From Nageia nagi (lineage: Eukaryota > Pinophyta), in the NCBI GenBank assembly GCA_050084985.1, contig JBITNC010000001.1, forward strand, positions 202,492,001-202,556,000: a stretch of 64,000 nt of DNA, read 5' to 3'. Shown here piece after piece: positions 48,635 to 61,167 of this stretch (position 1 is its first letter; every line of letters starts with the position of its first letter). A model generated the notes under the pieces. That model was not told the origin of the DNA, ran no database searches, and saw nothing but the letters and a program-made list of their open reading frames with translations. The position numbers and the translations under genes were made by a program.

Positions 48635-50115
48635 CTCATCCACATTACACAACATCATATATGATAGGGATGATAAAATAGAATCCATTGAAGTCTTCCA
48701 ACCTAGACAACAACTAACAACCTTTTAATAAGATCAATATTTTGAACAACCAATGGAACATACAAGAGAATACATTCTAGTTATTATACCACTTCCAACC
48801 CTAAAGAATGTAGTACCAATTATAACTCAATATATAATTTAAAATACTAAAATAACAAGTCAATACAATAGCTAAGTATCAAGGATTAGCTATCCAACAA
48901 AATCAAGACAACAATCCCTTGTGTATGAGAATAAAAAATACGGTATTACTCTCTCAAAGAGATTTGAAATTCATAAAATTTGATGGTACTATTTATTCTT
49001 GTATTTATGTATCTATTTTTTTTATGAATTATCTTTAATCACTTTAGATGAGGACTTGCATGCAAAGTTATTTCCTCTATCTCTAAAAGGAGAAGCCTCA
49101 TAGTGGTTTAGTAAATTGCCACATGCTAGCATTACTAGTTTTGCACAATTAAAAACTATATTTTGTGATCATTATCAACTTTGCATTGCAAATAAGTTAA
49201 CACTAAATAATTTGATAAAACTAAAGCAAATATAAGGTCATTATATGGATAAGTTTGTAATATTTTGGACTAAAAAGGCTAATCAAGTTTGTTTAGATGA
49301 TGACATGAAGATCATGGCTTTCTTAGAGGTGCTACAACCAAACTATATAGCAAAATATTTTAATTATCGTAAGCTATATTTTGATGCATTTCTACAAGTG
49401 TTGTTGAAAAATAAATAATTCAATATTAGATATGCACATTGGAAAATTGAACCAAAGAAAAAAATTGATAAATCACCTTCACAATCTCAACATCAAAACA
49501 AAAAGGATCAATCCCATGAAGAGCAAATAGTATCCAAAGTGGAATAGGTAAAATAGCCTATAATAGCATCAATGAAAGTTTGAAAATTTGAAAAAGAAGA
49601 GAAATTAGTCTATATAGAATGTAAAAAATTTCTTATATAGAAATTTACACCTATCTATGATGACATTGTTGAATTAGTTCAAGGGCTTTGATGAAATTAA
49701 AGTTATTGGTTCCACCACCTATGCCTACAACTAAGTAATACTTTGTAGTATAAGTAACAAAGGAGTGTAAATTATATGATTTTTGCAAGTATAAATAATA
49801 GTGATTCCATGCAATAAAGTATTGTGGGACATTGTTCAACAAGATTCAATACCTAATTTATCAAAACAAGGTATCTTTCCTTGAACCAAAGTCAAATTAT
49901 AAGCCATAGAGATTAAGAGGTACTCAACATGAGAATAACAAGAATATGGGAATCTTCAACAATCCATTCCCTAATTTTTTCAAAGCTAAGTCATCAAACA
50001 CAAACATCAACTTTATGAGTAGTCTTCCTCCACCACAAAAGAAAGGTACACATTGCTATTCTTTTTCTTATCATTCATAGTCATTCGATAAGTATGTAGT
50101 AGTATAGATATCTTT
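48635..50115 (+). pseudogene. B2 gag: core and zinc knuckle, decayed
   Basis: After the solo LTR the alignment with B1 resumes. The core near 48960-49420 reads LKFIKFDGT, LDEDLHAKLFPLSLKGEAS, WFSKLPHASITSFAQLK and IFCDHYQL, typical of retrotrans_gag and still holding the segment that B1 deleted. Near 49780-49830 the knuckle reads CKYK, three stops, then FHAIKYC: CX2HX4HX4C with the first His changed to Lys. LIYQNKVSF follows, as in element D's IIQDLVDKKAISF. Protease motifs are absent downstream. Confidence 0.78.
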
Positions 50116-51060
50116 ATTTTGATTTTATGCTAAAATTCCCCATAAATATTCATGTATGTCCTAGGATGCAATCCACTCATCCTTTATCTTCACCACACTA
50201 GGGGCATGTATTAAACACTAGGAGTCAAACCCCCATATCCCTCTATAACTCCATGATGACATTAACATGAACATGTTCACTAGTCTTCTTACCAAATATT
50301 AGGAATCAAATAATACATTACCATTATTTGTATCCTTCTAGAGTTCCTACCCTATGCCTTATTAATGGTTTGTTATCATTTGCTAAGAAAAACTCAACCT
50401 AGTTCCATTTGATAATTTTTCATTTAGGTCTATCTATAAGTTTCTCAAACTATTATCATGTGTTCATATCCAAAATTTCTTAGAGGATCAATATGGTGTT
50501 AAAGATGATATACCCAGTTTTATTTCCTTTTTGTTATACTAGTATCCATGTTGGGTTCCTTGCCTTATTTCTCATATAGTCAAAACTTTATTATCTCTTA
50601 CCATCATTCCTAGTAGCTTGAACATGCTTTTACTTTTAAATTCATCTTTACCTTCATTTTAAGCATTTCGGATCATTTTTCCCTCCACATTATCTTAACC
50701 ACAAGCATGACATAATATCATTTTCCTATTCCTAAACCATAAATTTATGTCCCTAAACCAATAAGTCATAACCAAATCTCTTAATTCCTAAACAATGCCA
50801 ATGCCCATGTTGGGTCCAATTCACCTTTTTTATATACATATAGTACCATCAAAGAAATGTAAAAGCCATTATATTCATTATTTAATTATTACATAAACCA
50901 TTAATCATTCATACATGTATCTCACACTTATCCAATTCAAAGCAAACATAAATACTAAAATAATCACACCATAGTTATTCCATAACATTTTCATATATAT
51001 TTCAATTATATTAATAAAAAATGGAGTAATACATTATATTATCCAATAGACACATCCAAC
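50116..51060. other. B2 post-gag segment, no pol recognised
   Basis: Stop-rich in all frames. The first part aligns with the post-gag part of B1 (60600-60838), both with CATACTAGGGGCAT-like blocks. No protease or polymerase motif is seen. Confidence 0.55.
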
Positions 51061-51109
51061 CAAACACACCTAAGTCAATTCCTTATACTAACACCACTAG
51101 TGGTACTAC

Positions 51110-53005
51110 AATGGCTCCTAGCACTCCTAAAGCTCTTAGACTTTGAGGTCATTCTACTTAAACTTGGCCTCTTCATTCTAGTTTGCTCCTCCAAAGCTAC
51201 AATCTGAGCTTGTAGGTGTCCCTATCTCACCCAATAAGTACTCTATCTTCTTTTTTTGCTCAAGAATATGATCCATCATCCTTATGAAATTATGATCCTA
51301 ATAATTCTTTTGCATCTTTTGTAGTGTCTCCATACTCTGTTATAGATCCTCTAGTCTCACCTTTAGCACCTCTATCTCTTAGTCTTTCATATAATTATCC
51401 TCCTTTAGGATCTCTAGTGTGTTCTCAACCTATTTCTTTACTACTTTCTCAAAGTCTAGGTCTAACTTAGTTTGATCTACAAAAACCAAAATAAAGCATG
51501 TATGTTAGTTATATTATTATTACATGTATACTAACTTGTAAGTGCATAATGAAATATACTTACTAAGCTCATTCTTGAAATGTTATTATGTCTCTATAAT
51601 GGGAATCCTAATAGGCACATCCCACCCCCTTTCTCTCCATGTTGTGATGGCTCTTCCACTTGTACATCCTCTTCATCATCCCTGTAAACTTCTCCACCTC
51701 CTCCTCCTTCTTTTGCCTCTCCCTCTACAACTTCCACCAACCAATTCAATCTATACAATCCGAGTGGATCGGATCTTACTTTGTACCATCATAAAAATAG
51801 GACTGATCAAACATTGGCCCATCAAGTTCCTCATCTCTCTTACTATCTAATTCCATTCTTGACCCATGATCTTGGGGAGGTTTCCATTCCTCCACCCACT
51901 TAGGAGGAGTCTCAAACAAATTAGGGTCATGTTCCCTATACCTACCCTTGCTAAACACAAACTTCATTCTAGTGTAATGCCTTGACTCTTTCTAAATTGT
52001 ATTATGACCCTCTTAGATCTATAAGGTTCCATAAAGGAATTGCATATCTATAAGTAGCCCAATGTGTGCTTCCAATCTAGCTCATCCCCAACTCATTTTT
52101 CCAATAAGGTATAACCACATATGATCTATAAATCACATCTCCTAAAAAACTAATGTCATGAGTTATTCTTCTTCTTTAAACTAATAAACCAAAAAACTAA
52201 ACCATGTATGGTAAATTATTTACCACCCATCAAATTTTCCATGACTTTCTTATATGCCTCCATGGTCTTGTGGATCCATGTGATCTTCCCATGCTTTACC
52301 CACTGATACCACATCCAATGATCGAGAGTTATGCATTATATACGAATCTCTCTAAGCCTAACCATGGTAATATTCTTGTATGCCTAGCATTATAATACAA
52401 ATAAATGTGCCACTCTCTTCCTAATCTTTTGCACCATGATGAAGTTATGGAAGTCATGGTAAATCTAGTTTATGATGTATGGTGTGCATACCCTTTGTCA
52501 TCTCATAGGTCATTCGTATCAGTATAAGTGGAAAGACCTCATGATTCTTATTTGGTTAAATAATGTTGTAAATAATTACTTCCATAAATAACTAAACCTA
52601 TCTAAACCTCTTCATATTGCTTTTTAAAGTATAATGAAGGAAGGCACCCTTCCTTCCCTCATCATACTATAAAAAACCTATAAGCTAATTGGATGATTAT
52701 TTGCATTGCTCATCAATCATATCCTCCTCAAATAATATGGGCCACCTCTTAATAGTCACTTGTAGGATCATGTGAATATTCTTTGGCACTATAATGATCT
52801 CCCCCTTAGGAATATTAAAGGTGTTGGTCCTCTCGAACCATCTCTCCATCAGGATTATGAGTAGCTTCTCATCCACTCGAACATATGAAGCATGGATGAG
52901 ACACCCCATGCCAACATGTTGTAATGCACCCATCTCCTCCTTTATGAGTTTATCCTTCATCACTAGGTATATCTTCCAAGTCTAATACATGGGCTTAGGA
53001 TCCAT
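51110..53005 (-). pseudogene. Antisense plant mobile domain gene inside B2, decayed
   Basis: The open stretch 52963-52697 on the minus strand reads GALQHVGMGCLIHASYVRVD, then LLIILMERWFERTNTFNI and GEIIIVPKNIHMILQVTI. The L-ERW-x4-NTF block and the following E-x10-L-x2-VTI block are the core of the plant mobile domain and align with element D's LIALMERWDPNSNTFHL. Later PMD blocks are broken. The segment 51967-51776 (RYREHDPNLFETPPKWVEEW) corresponds to the acidic linker, and 51490-51170 is a coiled-coil-like stretch rich in Leu, Glu and Lys with several TAG stops. The order PMD, linker, coiled coil is the same as in D. Function is unknown; the gene is dead. Confidence 0.72.
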
Positions 53006-53009
53006 GAGG

Positions 53010-56000
53010 AATTAATGATACTACACATACAAATAACAAGATATGTATTAGTCTCTTATATCAATTTCAATAAAATCATAGTACAAAAATTTTATTTAAT
53101 AATTTCTAACACAAATTAATAAACACCATAGTTGGATAGTGATTTTCCCATTCTAAAAGTCACTCTTCCACACCAACACCCATGCTAGGCTTTATGCAAC
53201 TAATTTTTTCAAAAATTGGTGGAAAACTCCCTTTACCCCTATGATTTAGTAATTTTATGGTCTCACACCTAAATAACCTGTCTAAGCCCAAAATAGACTA
53301 GGTCCTAGGTCATAAAAACCCTACCCTAAAAACCCACAATTTTTCCCATTTCACTCAGTCACATGTAAAATTTATGAAACAAAATACAAATAGGATCTTA
53401 GAAACCTACCACATGAGTATAAATCTTATTGTTTCATAAGAGATAAGTCCTTGTAATGTAACTAAATCTTTCACCATCTAAAACCTCTAAATTTAAGACC
53501 AATATTTTTTTTATTATTTATCGATTTATCGGTATCTCAAGGTTTACTATTAGTAGATTTATATCCTACATACATTATATGTTGATATCTTATCAACTTT
53601 ATTTATTCTTCATCATTTATTTGTAATTGTGAGGGTACAATGACTAGGTATTTTACTTGTGAATGGATACTCTTGATGATCATGCCCTATTTTTATTTGA
53701 AATTCATTACCCTCTTCTTGAGCTTGAGGAAGGGTATGTGTCATGCTGTAAGAATTAATATCATTCGCTTAAGTTAAAACCTTATTTTAGACTTATTTGA
53801 TAAGCTTTACTATTTATATTCCCTAATGTTATTCCATGGAACCCCAAAAGATCCCATTCATTCCCATTGATACCCATTTTAATCCTAAGGATCCCTAAAG
53901 TTTCCCAGATGATCCCAAATTATCTTTTGGAACCCTAAATCAAATTTAAGATTATTTATAAGTTGTTGGGATAGTTTTGTGTTTATTAGAATTAAAAAAT
54001 CTACTTCTTTAGGAGTCTTGGTGAAATAATTTACTTAATCAATTTGTAATAACCCACTAATCATCTTCATGGAATAACAAATATCTACTCCTAGTTATGT
54101 AATCATTTACATAATAAAACCAATTCATAAAAGTATAAAATTTTCTATATTTCATTTATCAAGGCATAAATATAAATAACCTTTATTGATTAATTTCTAA
54201 ACTTACATAATAATATTAATCAATCAAAAGAGAGTTATACACTTAGTAAAAATTCACCCATCAAGCCTTTAGACCATAAAGTTCATAATACATCATACAA
54301 ATATAATACAAATGGAGTAAATCATATAATCTCATTTAAATATAATCCAATCATACAATAGGTGAAAACTACCTTTCTTACATGAGTTATTAAAAGGAGA
54401 GAAAAATAGTCTTGTAGTAAAGTTTTTGAAGCATAGTCCTAAACTATATCATGAGTACATAGTAAATCATCGTCGCCTTTGTATTGAAGTGTCTACTAAT
54501 ATTATACTATCAATTATTACAAATTAATGTTAATTTATACTAAATGGGGATAACCTTGATATTTTAACAAGGGTCCCTTTTTACAAGTTTTTCATAATCA
54601 ATTTCATAATAAATGTTTCAATCTTAATTTAGAGTTTTCCAGTGTAGTGTCTTCCTCTTGATTTAGAGTTTATGTATTCAAATTCAAGATTCTTTCCAAG
54701 TATCAAAGGCCCATATTTATTTTTTATCATGATACAAATGGAATGAACTACTTATCATCTTATTCCTTCAATACTCTTTTACTAACCTCAAAAGGTTTTA
54801 TGTCCTATCTGGGACTACCTTTCCTCGATCACATAGTAAGATTATGAATATGCATTTATCTCAATAATATCATAATTTTCCCATAATTTACATTTATTTT
54901 TTATTAATTATGCTTTAATGATACACGTTATCGCATAAATTTGGACATCTCATAAAATATTTAAGGATTATTTGTTCCTTGTGAAAGTAGCCTACCATTT
55001 AGAAATGTATGAACTTTAGATCTATATTCATAACACCTTTATTAACTTCTATTAATCTTTGAGATCCCCCCTTATATATATACCAAGATTCACCTTATAA
55101 ATTTTTATTTTATTTTATTAAGACTATATTTGTTTGAATGGTATATCAAAATAAAGACAATTCACTAACCCTTGCCTACCATTTATTTTCTTATTCCTTT
55201 ACTAGTATGAGTATTCAAATTAAGAGAATAGATATAGAGTAACATGCACAATTTCTTGGATAATGTAGGTGAGGAATGAGAATTAATACAATGTTTATTT
55301 AGCACTACTAATTATTGAGAAGCAACACACAATAAACCTAGAGTCATTGGGCTATATAGCAATTCCATCATTAGTCCTTATTGCCACTCCACATTTATGA
55401 ATCTTACTAAATTTTTTAGGATCTTAGCAATTTGATAGTAAAAGAAAAATATTCAACTCATAAAAAATGTAAAGAGAGAAAGGGGTATGAAGATCCATGA
55501 AAGAGTAATTGAAAATGGGTTTTCTTTATCATATGCAAAACATGGAAGAATATTCAAGTCTAAAAGTTATACATATTACAGAGTTTCTTGTATAGAAAAG
55601 ATTATAGACTTTGAACAAAGTAGGATGGTGATAGATTCATAAGTAAATGCATTGATAACCAGAATATGAAACCTTTAAAAGCAAGTCTCAATGTATATCA
55701 TCATGAGAAACTCAAGAAGAAGGTATTAGGATTTATCAAAGCGTAGTTAAAAATGTTTTTAAATTGTGTGGAAAGAATTTCATGGAAAATGATTATGAAA
55801 TTATTCATAGGAAGAAAGTGCTATAAATATTTATGTAGATGGAATGATCATATGAGAAGCTAGGTTCTAAAAACCTTTGGTAACATGCACAATCATGGGA
55901 GCTTGAGAGAAAAATATAGAAATCTACCAAAGCATAAATGAAATAGTTTCATCATCGAATATTGAGGTTGTGAATACTTGATATGAAAAAATTATGCACA

Positions 56001-58130
56001 AGGCTTAAAAATCATTTATCAATGGTGTTTCATAGATTAAAATTATAGTAGGATACATAGATCAAAAATGGGATTTTTAAAGGGCACTTGAGAGACTAGT
56101 GTAATGGCTAGTAATAAAGCCAAACTTTAAGCCTTTACCAATAATTTTCTAGCACAATCCAAAGTGGAAACCTTTGAATGAGATATGGAGATCTAGAATA
56201 TGGGTGAACATATAAATTCAAAAATGTACAATATGAAAATATAATATGCAAAAAGGAGATTAATGGTTCAAAAAAATTTCCAATATTCAAAATGGAAGAT
56301 CATAAAAAAAATATTTTACTAGTCTCATAATTACATAATACAATTATACTAGAGACTTTTCACCACTAAATTTTAAATAAGGGAAAACTAATAACATTCC
56401 ATCCCTTTACTTTTTAAGGAAAATACAATATACCAATCTCCACATGTATCAATATAATTAATATGTCTCTTAAAAAGATACAAAACCTTTAACAATAATG
56501 AATTCTATGAAGCTTTATCAAATGTTACTTTCATGCAACTCATTAAATATCCTCATTATATTACTACTTTAACTAGACATTTGGAAATATAATAGAATGT
56601 ACCTTGACTTGGAGAGAGGAGAAGCACTTCTGTTCTTCACATAACTCTACTTCCAAGCTTGAAGAATAAAAATAATAAGATAGGAGCTAGATGTCTTTCT
56701 TAATGTTCCACACCTTTATTTATAGCCAAGGAGGTTCAAGTGTGTCCAAATGAACATCTACTTAATTTTTAATAATTTTTGTGCTAGGTATTAATAAGTT
56801 TATTGATTATTGTATTTTCATTAAATAATCTGAAAGTTTTTTATTAACTGACAAAATAATGCCAACTAGTACCCTATACCTAACACAAAAAAATGAATTA
56901 AGTAGGACCATTATTCAATTATTTTAATAAACCATTAATACCTTGTAACATCTCAAAGTGACCTTAGTTTTTTCTAACTTTTATTATTTTAATTTTCATT
57001 TTATTTTACTAACAACTGTAAGTATAAATTTAAATTTGAAAGAATATTCCTTACTCTTCCTTTTTGAATTAAACTTTCAAAAATTCATAGTAGGAAGTTA
57101 ATGACATTTTACCTACATTGGTCTTCTTGTTCTGCAGAAAAAAAATTTTAGTTCACACACACATCCACAAATATACATTCATCGATATTCCTAACTAAGT
57201 TTTGTACATGCAGCTACATGATCTATAATTATTATTGGGATTTATCAATGAATCAATGCTAATCAGTTCCTCACTCTTACCCTTCCATTCCTATCACCAA
57301 TTCACCTTTGGTTCCTTTGATCCTTGATTGCTCTTTTCATCTTGTAGTAACTTATTACCTACATCAAAAATCTCTAAGCTATCACCAACTTGATACAAAT
57401 AATATATATTTCCACTTAAAATATATCATCATATAAAAATGGTTTAAACATGATTTCATTGACATCCTTGATAATGCTCGAGGTCAAATGGTGTCATTAG
57501 GTGAGTCATTATAGTCCTATGGTTTTCTTGTTCTATAATCTTCATCCTTAGATGCAAAATTGGATTAAAACCTTATAAAGACCATGAAAATAGAACAAAT
57601 CACTTTTATTAATAAACCAAAATTACTTACCTAGCAATGTTTATCACTCATAATTCTTTAAATCACCTCAATAAGTTCACCCAACCCTTCCTATAATAAA
57701 GCTTAATATCCAAATAGTAAAAGTGATAAATAAGTCACTATCCTAGCCTATTTAAAACCAAATTAGGATACATTTCATGAGGTGGATGTAGATTTATGAC
57801 CATATTTTGCCTTATGTGTATCTAAAATATGAATTTCTTTCTCCTTGCACCATTCGAGTCAAGTTCCAAAAAGTTTAGAATCCAAAATCATAATAGCTTT
57901 TCATGTACATCCTCACATTAGCACCCACGTTGGCTACTAGTGCCCACATTATCATTCCTTAGCATCCATATTTGTAGCCTAAAAATCACAAATCCTCTAG
58001 TTACATGTGGTCTAAAAATTAATATAATACTAACATATCTTGGAGAATAAATTTTTTATAGCTACAAACAAACATCCAAACAAATAACGATGCATTCCTT
58101 ACATGTCCATTCTTCGATCCAACCCATTTG
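53010..58130. other. 5 kb internal region of B2 with no recognised content
   Basis: AT-rich, with stops in every frame. Short homopurine and CCC-rich stretches occur (for example 53830-53950, where ATCCC and ACCCC recur). I recognise no domain. It may hold the promoter and 5' part of the antisense gene and non-coding element sequence. Confidence 0.45.
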
Positions 58131-58429
58131 TCATAGAATCAAGCACTCTATAATAGGATATAAAGTATGAAAATATATTTTTTATAATCATATATAATGC
58201 TACATATTGTAGTTTCAATAATATAAATATCATAATCAAATTTATTAGTGCATGCACTAAATCTAGCATGGACATTGAGCTCCAAAGGTATTAATCAAGT
58301 TGAATCACAACACATGAGCATAATGGGTAAATCACAGGGAGTATTCCTATCCTTATCTACACTTTGAATTTAATCATTTACATGATTGGAAAATATTCAA
58401 ATTAATCATTATTGATTCACCTTTGTTGG

Positions 58430-58775
58430 TTGGGTCTCAACTAACCATCACTCTTAAATCACATCTAAGAATGGGATATATACCTCATGATGATGACTAC
58501 ATCTCATGTCAATATTTAAAAATGGAGCATGTACCTCATGATAATGAATGACATATCACATAACATGGTTGGAAAATATTCAAACCACCCATGTATTTGA
58601 ATCACCTTTATCAGTTGGGTATCAACTAATCATCACCATATCATTCTTCCTTATTCATATGTTGCATCTAATAATGGGGCATGTACCTCATGATGATGTT
58701 AATATATATGTTTGCATGTATTCCATATAGGAATTGGGCATATACCCCATGATGATATGAATACACCTTTATCAT
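58430..58775. repeat. Short repeats with GGGCATGTACCTCATGATGATG core
   Basis: Four copies lie near 58470, 58526, 58676 and 58735. They are in the 3' non-coding part of B2, the place where element D has its 44-bp array. The inverted fragment at 1-431 lacks them because it ends earlier. Confidence 0.7.
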
Positions 58776-59193
58776 ACTTTCTTATGTATGCATCTAATAA
58801 TGAAATATTTAGTATTTATGTATTTGGTATTCTCAAGATAATGTATGCATATTATATTAATTTTATCTTTGATTCATTATTGCTATATCATATGATGAAA
58901 TGTTAAGATATTCTCTCTTAATATCACTATTATATATTTTATGAGTTAACAATATTATACATTCTTGAAAGTGTTTGCCTCTCATTTTTAGGTTTCATTC
59001 TTTTCTCTTAGTTGATTCAACTACATGTAAGATATTACATCTCACAACCAAGGTAAAGAGGAGGCAATATACATCATCAAATCTTTTATGATATGAATAG
59101 CTGAACTAGGGAAGTGTCAAATTTTTCTTCTCTTTACCTTTACTTATTTTGCAAGCATAATGTTATTTCAAAATTCAATTTCATTATACTTAT

Positions 59194-59206
59194 AAAGGAG
59201 GGCATC
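59194..59206 (+). other. Polypurine tract of B2
   Basis: AAAGGAGGGCATC lies flush against the 3' LTR start TATTGACATC (ancestral TGTTGACATC). Confidence 0.78.
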
Positions 59207-60009
59207 TATTGACATCTAAAAGTGGTCCCCTTAGTATGACCCCACTTAGGTGCAATTTTACACATACATTTAATTGTAATTTAGTCATATTTTACCTTAT
59301 TATCACATATTTCTTAGGTTATGTTCTTATGTTTTATGTTAGGTACACCAAGATGGATTCAACCAATATTCAAGAGGTCAAATGCTTAATCACACCTGAT
59401 ATAAATGTAAGTATCTCTAACCTAGGGAAATCATGTTAAGATTACATCTTGATGGTTGGTACCCTACACTTAGGTGTTTCTAAACTCCATATATCAATAT
59501 TGGAATTTTGTTACCAATCAAGCAAATATCTATCATCCACTTTCATGATCATATTCTTAGTTTGACTTATCATCATATTTGGTATCATCAATCCTTGTTG
59601 GTGAATATCATTATTCAGGAACATTCATGTTTATGCTTACATTCACACCCATGCTAACCTCTCATAGATCCATGCCTATGCTGGTGTTTCTTATACAATT
59701 TTCCTTAGGGTTCACACAACAAGGTGACTACTCTTTGATAAGTTTGTTAGTCATATCCTCAATCTTGATATAGGTAAAAACACATAGGTATTTATCTTTG
59801 ACTTAATTTCTTTCTCTTTAATGCATGTTGCTTCATTTTACATCTTAATATCAATGTAATTTTATTATTCTATTACTACAATATGACATTTCCTTATTCA
59901 TGTATGTTTAGTTGGATTAATTATATTAAGTAAATAATATAATAAATATTTATGTACTTTTAATTTATTTATATTAAAACCTTAGGTGATACCAAAACAC
60001 ATATCAACA
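59207..60009 (+). repeat. 3' LTR of B2, 803 bp
   Basis: It matches the 5' LTR in order and ends CATATCAACA. TAGAC follows at 60010-60014. Frames at 59209-59439 and 59579-59773 are within it and have no domain. Confidence 0.9.
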
Positions 60010-60014
60010 TAGAC
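60010..60014. repeat. TSD TAGAC, right copy, of B2
   Basis: Exact match to 44218-44222. Confidence 0.88.
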
Positions 60015-60838
60015 AATGGAAACCAAAATCAAAACAAAAAAGGGATAATTTGCCTTCATAACCTCAACATTAGTACAAAAAGGAACAATCTCAAGAAGCA
60101 TAAATTGTAACCAAAGTGGAATTAGTACAATAGCAAATAGTAGTAACAAATGAAGTTAGAAAGGTTAGAAAATATGAGAAATTAGTCTACATAGAACATT
60201 AAAAAAAATTCAAATGAAAATTCACACCTATACATGATGATATTAATTAAGTTACAAAGGATTTGACCAAGAGAAAATTGTCTATTCCATCACCTAAGCC
60301 TATAGATCAACCATCCATTACAATGGGTGTGCCAAGTGAGTGTAAATCATGAGTTTTATGAATATCATCAACAAAAAGGATATGTGATAAAGTACTATGT
60401 GAATTTGCTCAACAATATTCAAGACTTGATTGATCAAAACAAGATGTCTTTTTCAAACCCTAAATTAAATTATTAGCCAAAGAAATTATAAGGTTTTTAG
60501 CATGAGAAGAATAAGAGCATAGTCATCTTCATCAAATTGTTTCAAAGATAAATCATCAAAAATGAGCATCAACTTTGTAATTAATCTTACCTTAACATAG
60601 TAAAAGGGTAGATATTATTGTTCTTACTCATGTCATTTATAGTTATTTTGATATTTAGCAATAGTAAAGATGCTTTTATTTTGGTTTTACAATCAAACAT
60701 CCACTAGAACTTTGAATCTATGCTAGGATGTAATACCCCTATTCATTTTCTTAACCATACTAGGGGCATCTTCCAAATGCTAACAAATAATCCCCCATAT
60801 CCCTTTATAACCCAACACTAGCATTGACACCAATGCAT
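60015..60838 (+). pseudogene. B1 gag, 3' half, with ruined zinc knuckle
   Basis: This aligns with B2 49430-50230. Near 60352-60400 it reads FYEYHQQKGYVIKYY, the CX2HX4HX4C knuckle with three of four ligands replaced by Tyr (Cys, His and Cys to Tyr), each by one transition. IQDLIDQNKMSFSNPKLNY follows intact. The region after 60600 is non-coding. The sequence is cut at 60838 by the Copia-2 LTR. Confidence 0.75.
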
Positions 60839-61153
60839 TGTTGGAATTATACCCTACATATCCCTAAGTCCTAAGCTAATAGATTAATTAATTAGGATTA
60901 AGAGTATTTCCTAAAGTATTAATATTAGCTTGTGAGGAATATTTGGTCTATGTTGACCATATTCCATGCTTAGCCTATTTGTTAGGATAAGCACCACTTA
61001 TTGTCTTGTAGTTCACGTAGGTGTGCTATTTGTGATATTTGTTATGGTGTGAGAATATTGCATCTCAACCATTTAGCTTGTCTTGTAATGGCTCACAAAG
61101 CCTATATATGTAACTCATTTTGATAAGTAATATAGAATATTATAGTTCTCTCA
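60839..61153 (+). repeat. 5' LTR of Copia-2, 315 bp
   Basis: It starts TGTTGGAATTATACC and ends TTCTCTCA, two bases before the primer site. The start is placed by the TGTTGGAA terminus and by the end of B1 similarity; no second copy is in the window. A TATA-like TATATAT lies at 61103-61109. Confidence 0.75.
61103..61109 (+). promoter_or_regulatory. TATA-like box of the Copia-2 LTR
   Basis: CCTATATATG is preceded by AAAG and lies about 50 bp before the LTR end, a usual spacing for small copia LTRs. Confidence 0.45.
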
Positions 61154-61155
61154 AT

Positions 61156-61167
61156 TGGTATCAGAGC
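61156..61167 (+). other. Primer binding site of Copia-2 (initiator Met tRNA type)
   Basis: TGGTATCAGAGC, identical to the site of Copia-1, lies two bases after the LTR. Confidence 0.95.

Larger units (their letters stand above)
44223..60009 (+). mobile_element. Element B2: family B gypsy element nested inside B1
   Basis: Two LTRs (44223-44970, 59207-60009) with a perfect TAGAC target duplication define an insertion of 15.8 kb, 14.3 kb without the solo LTR it carries. Sense content is a leader with 106-bp and 355-bp tandem repeats, ORF1-like region, gag split by the solo LTR, then no recognisable protease or polymerase. A PMD gene lies antisense at 51110-53005. About 5 kb (53010-58130) is unexplained. 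The architecture parallels element D, and the polypurine tracts are nearly identical, so both probably belong to one Tat-like non-autonomous group. Confidence 0.85.
41158..60838 (+). mobile_element. Element B1: outer gypsy element interrupted by B2 and Copia-2
   Basis: B1 has a 5' LTR (41158-41974), leader, ORF1-like frame and the first half of gag to 44217. Gag then resumes at 60015 in register with the B2 alignment: the left side ends TCAACTATAGAC and the right side continues AATGGAAACC, matching B2's ATATGCACATTGGAAAATTG. The intervening 15.8 kb is the sister element B2. B1 is cut again at 60838, where Copia-2 begins, and its 3' end is outside the window. Confidence 0.85.
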
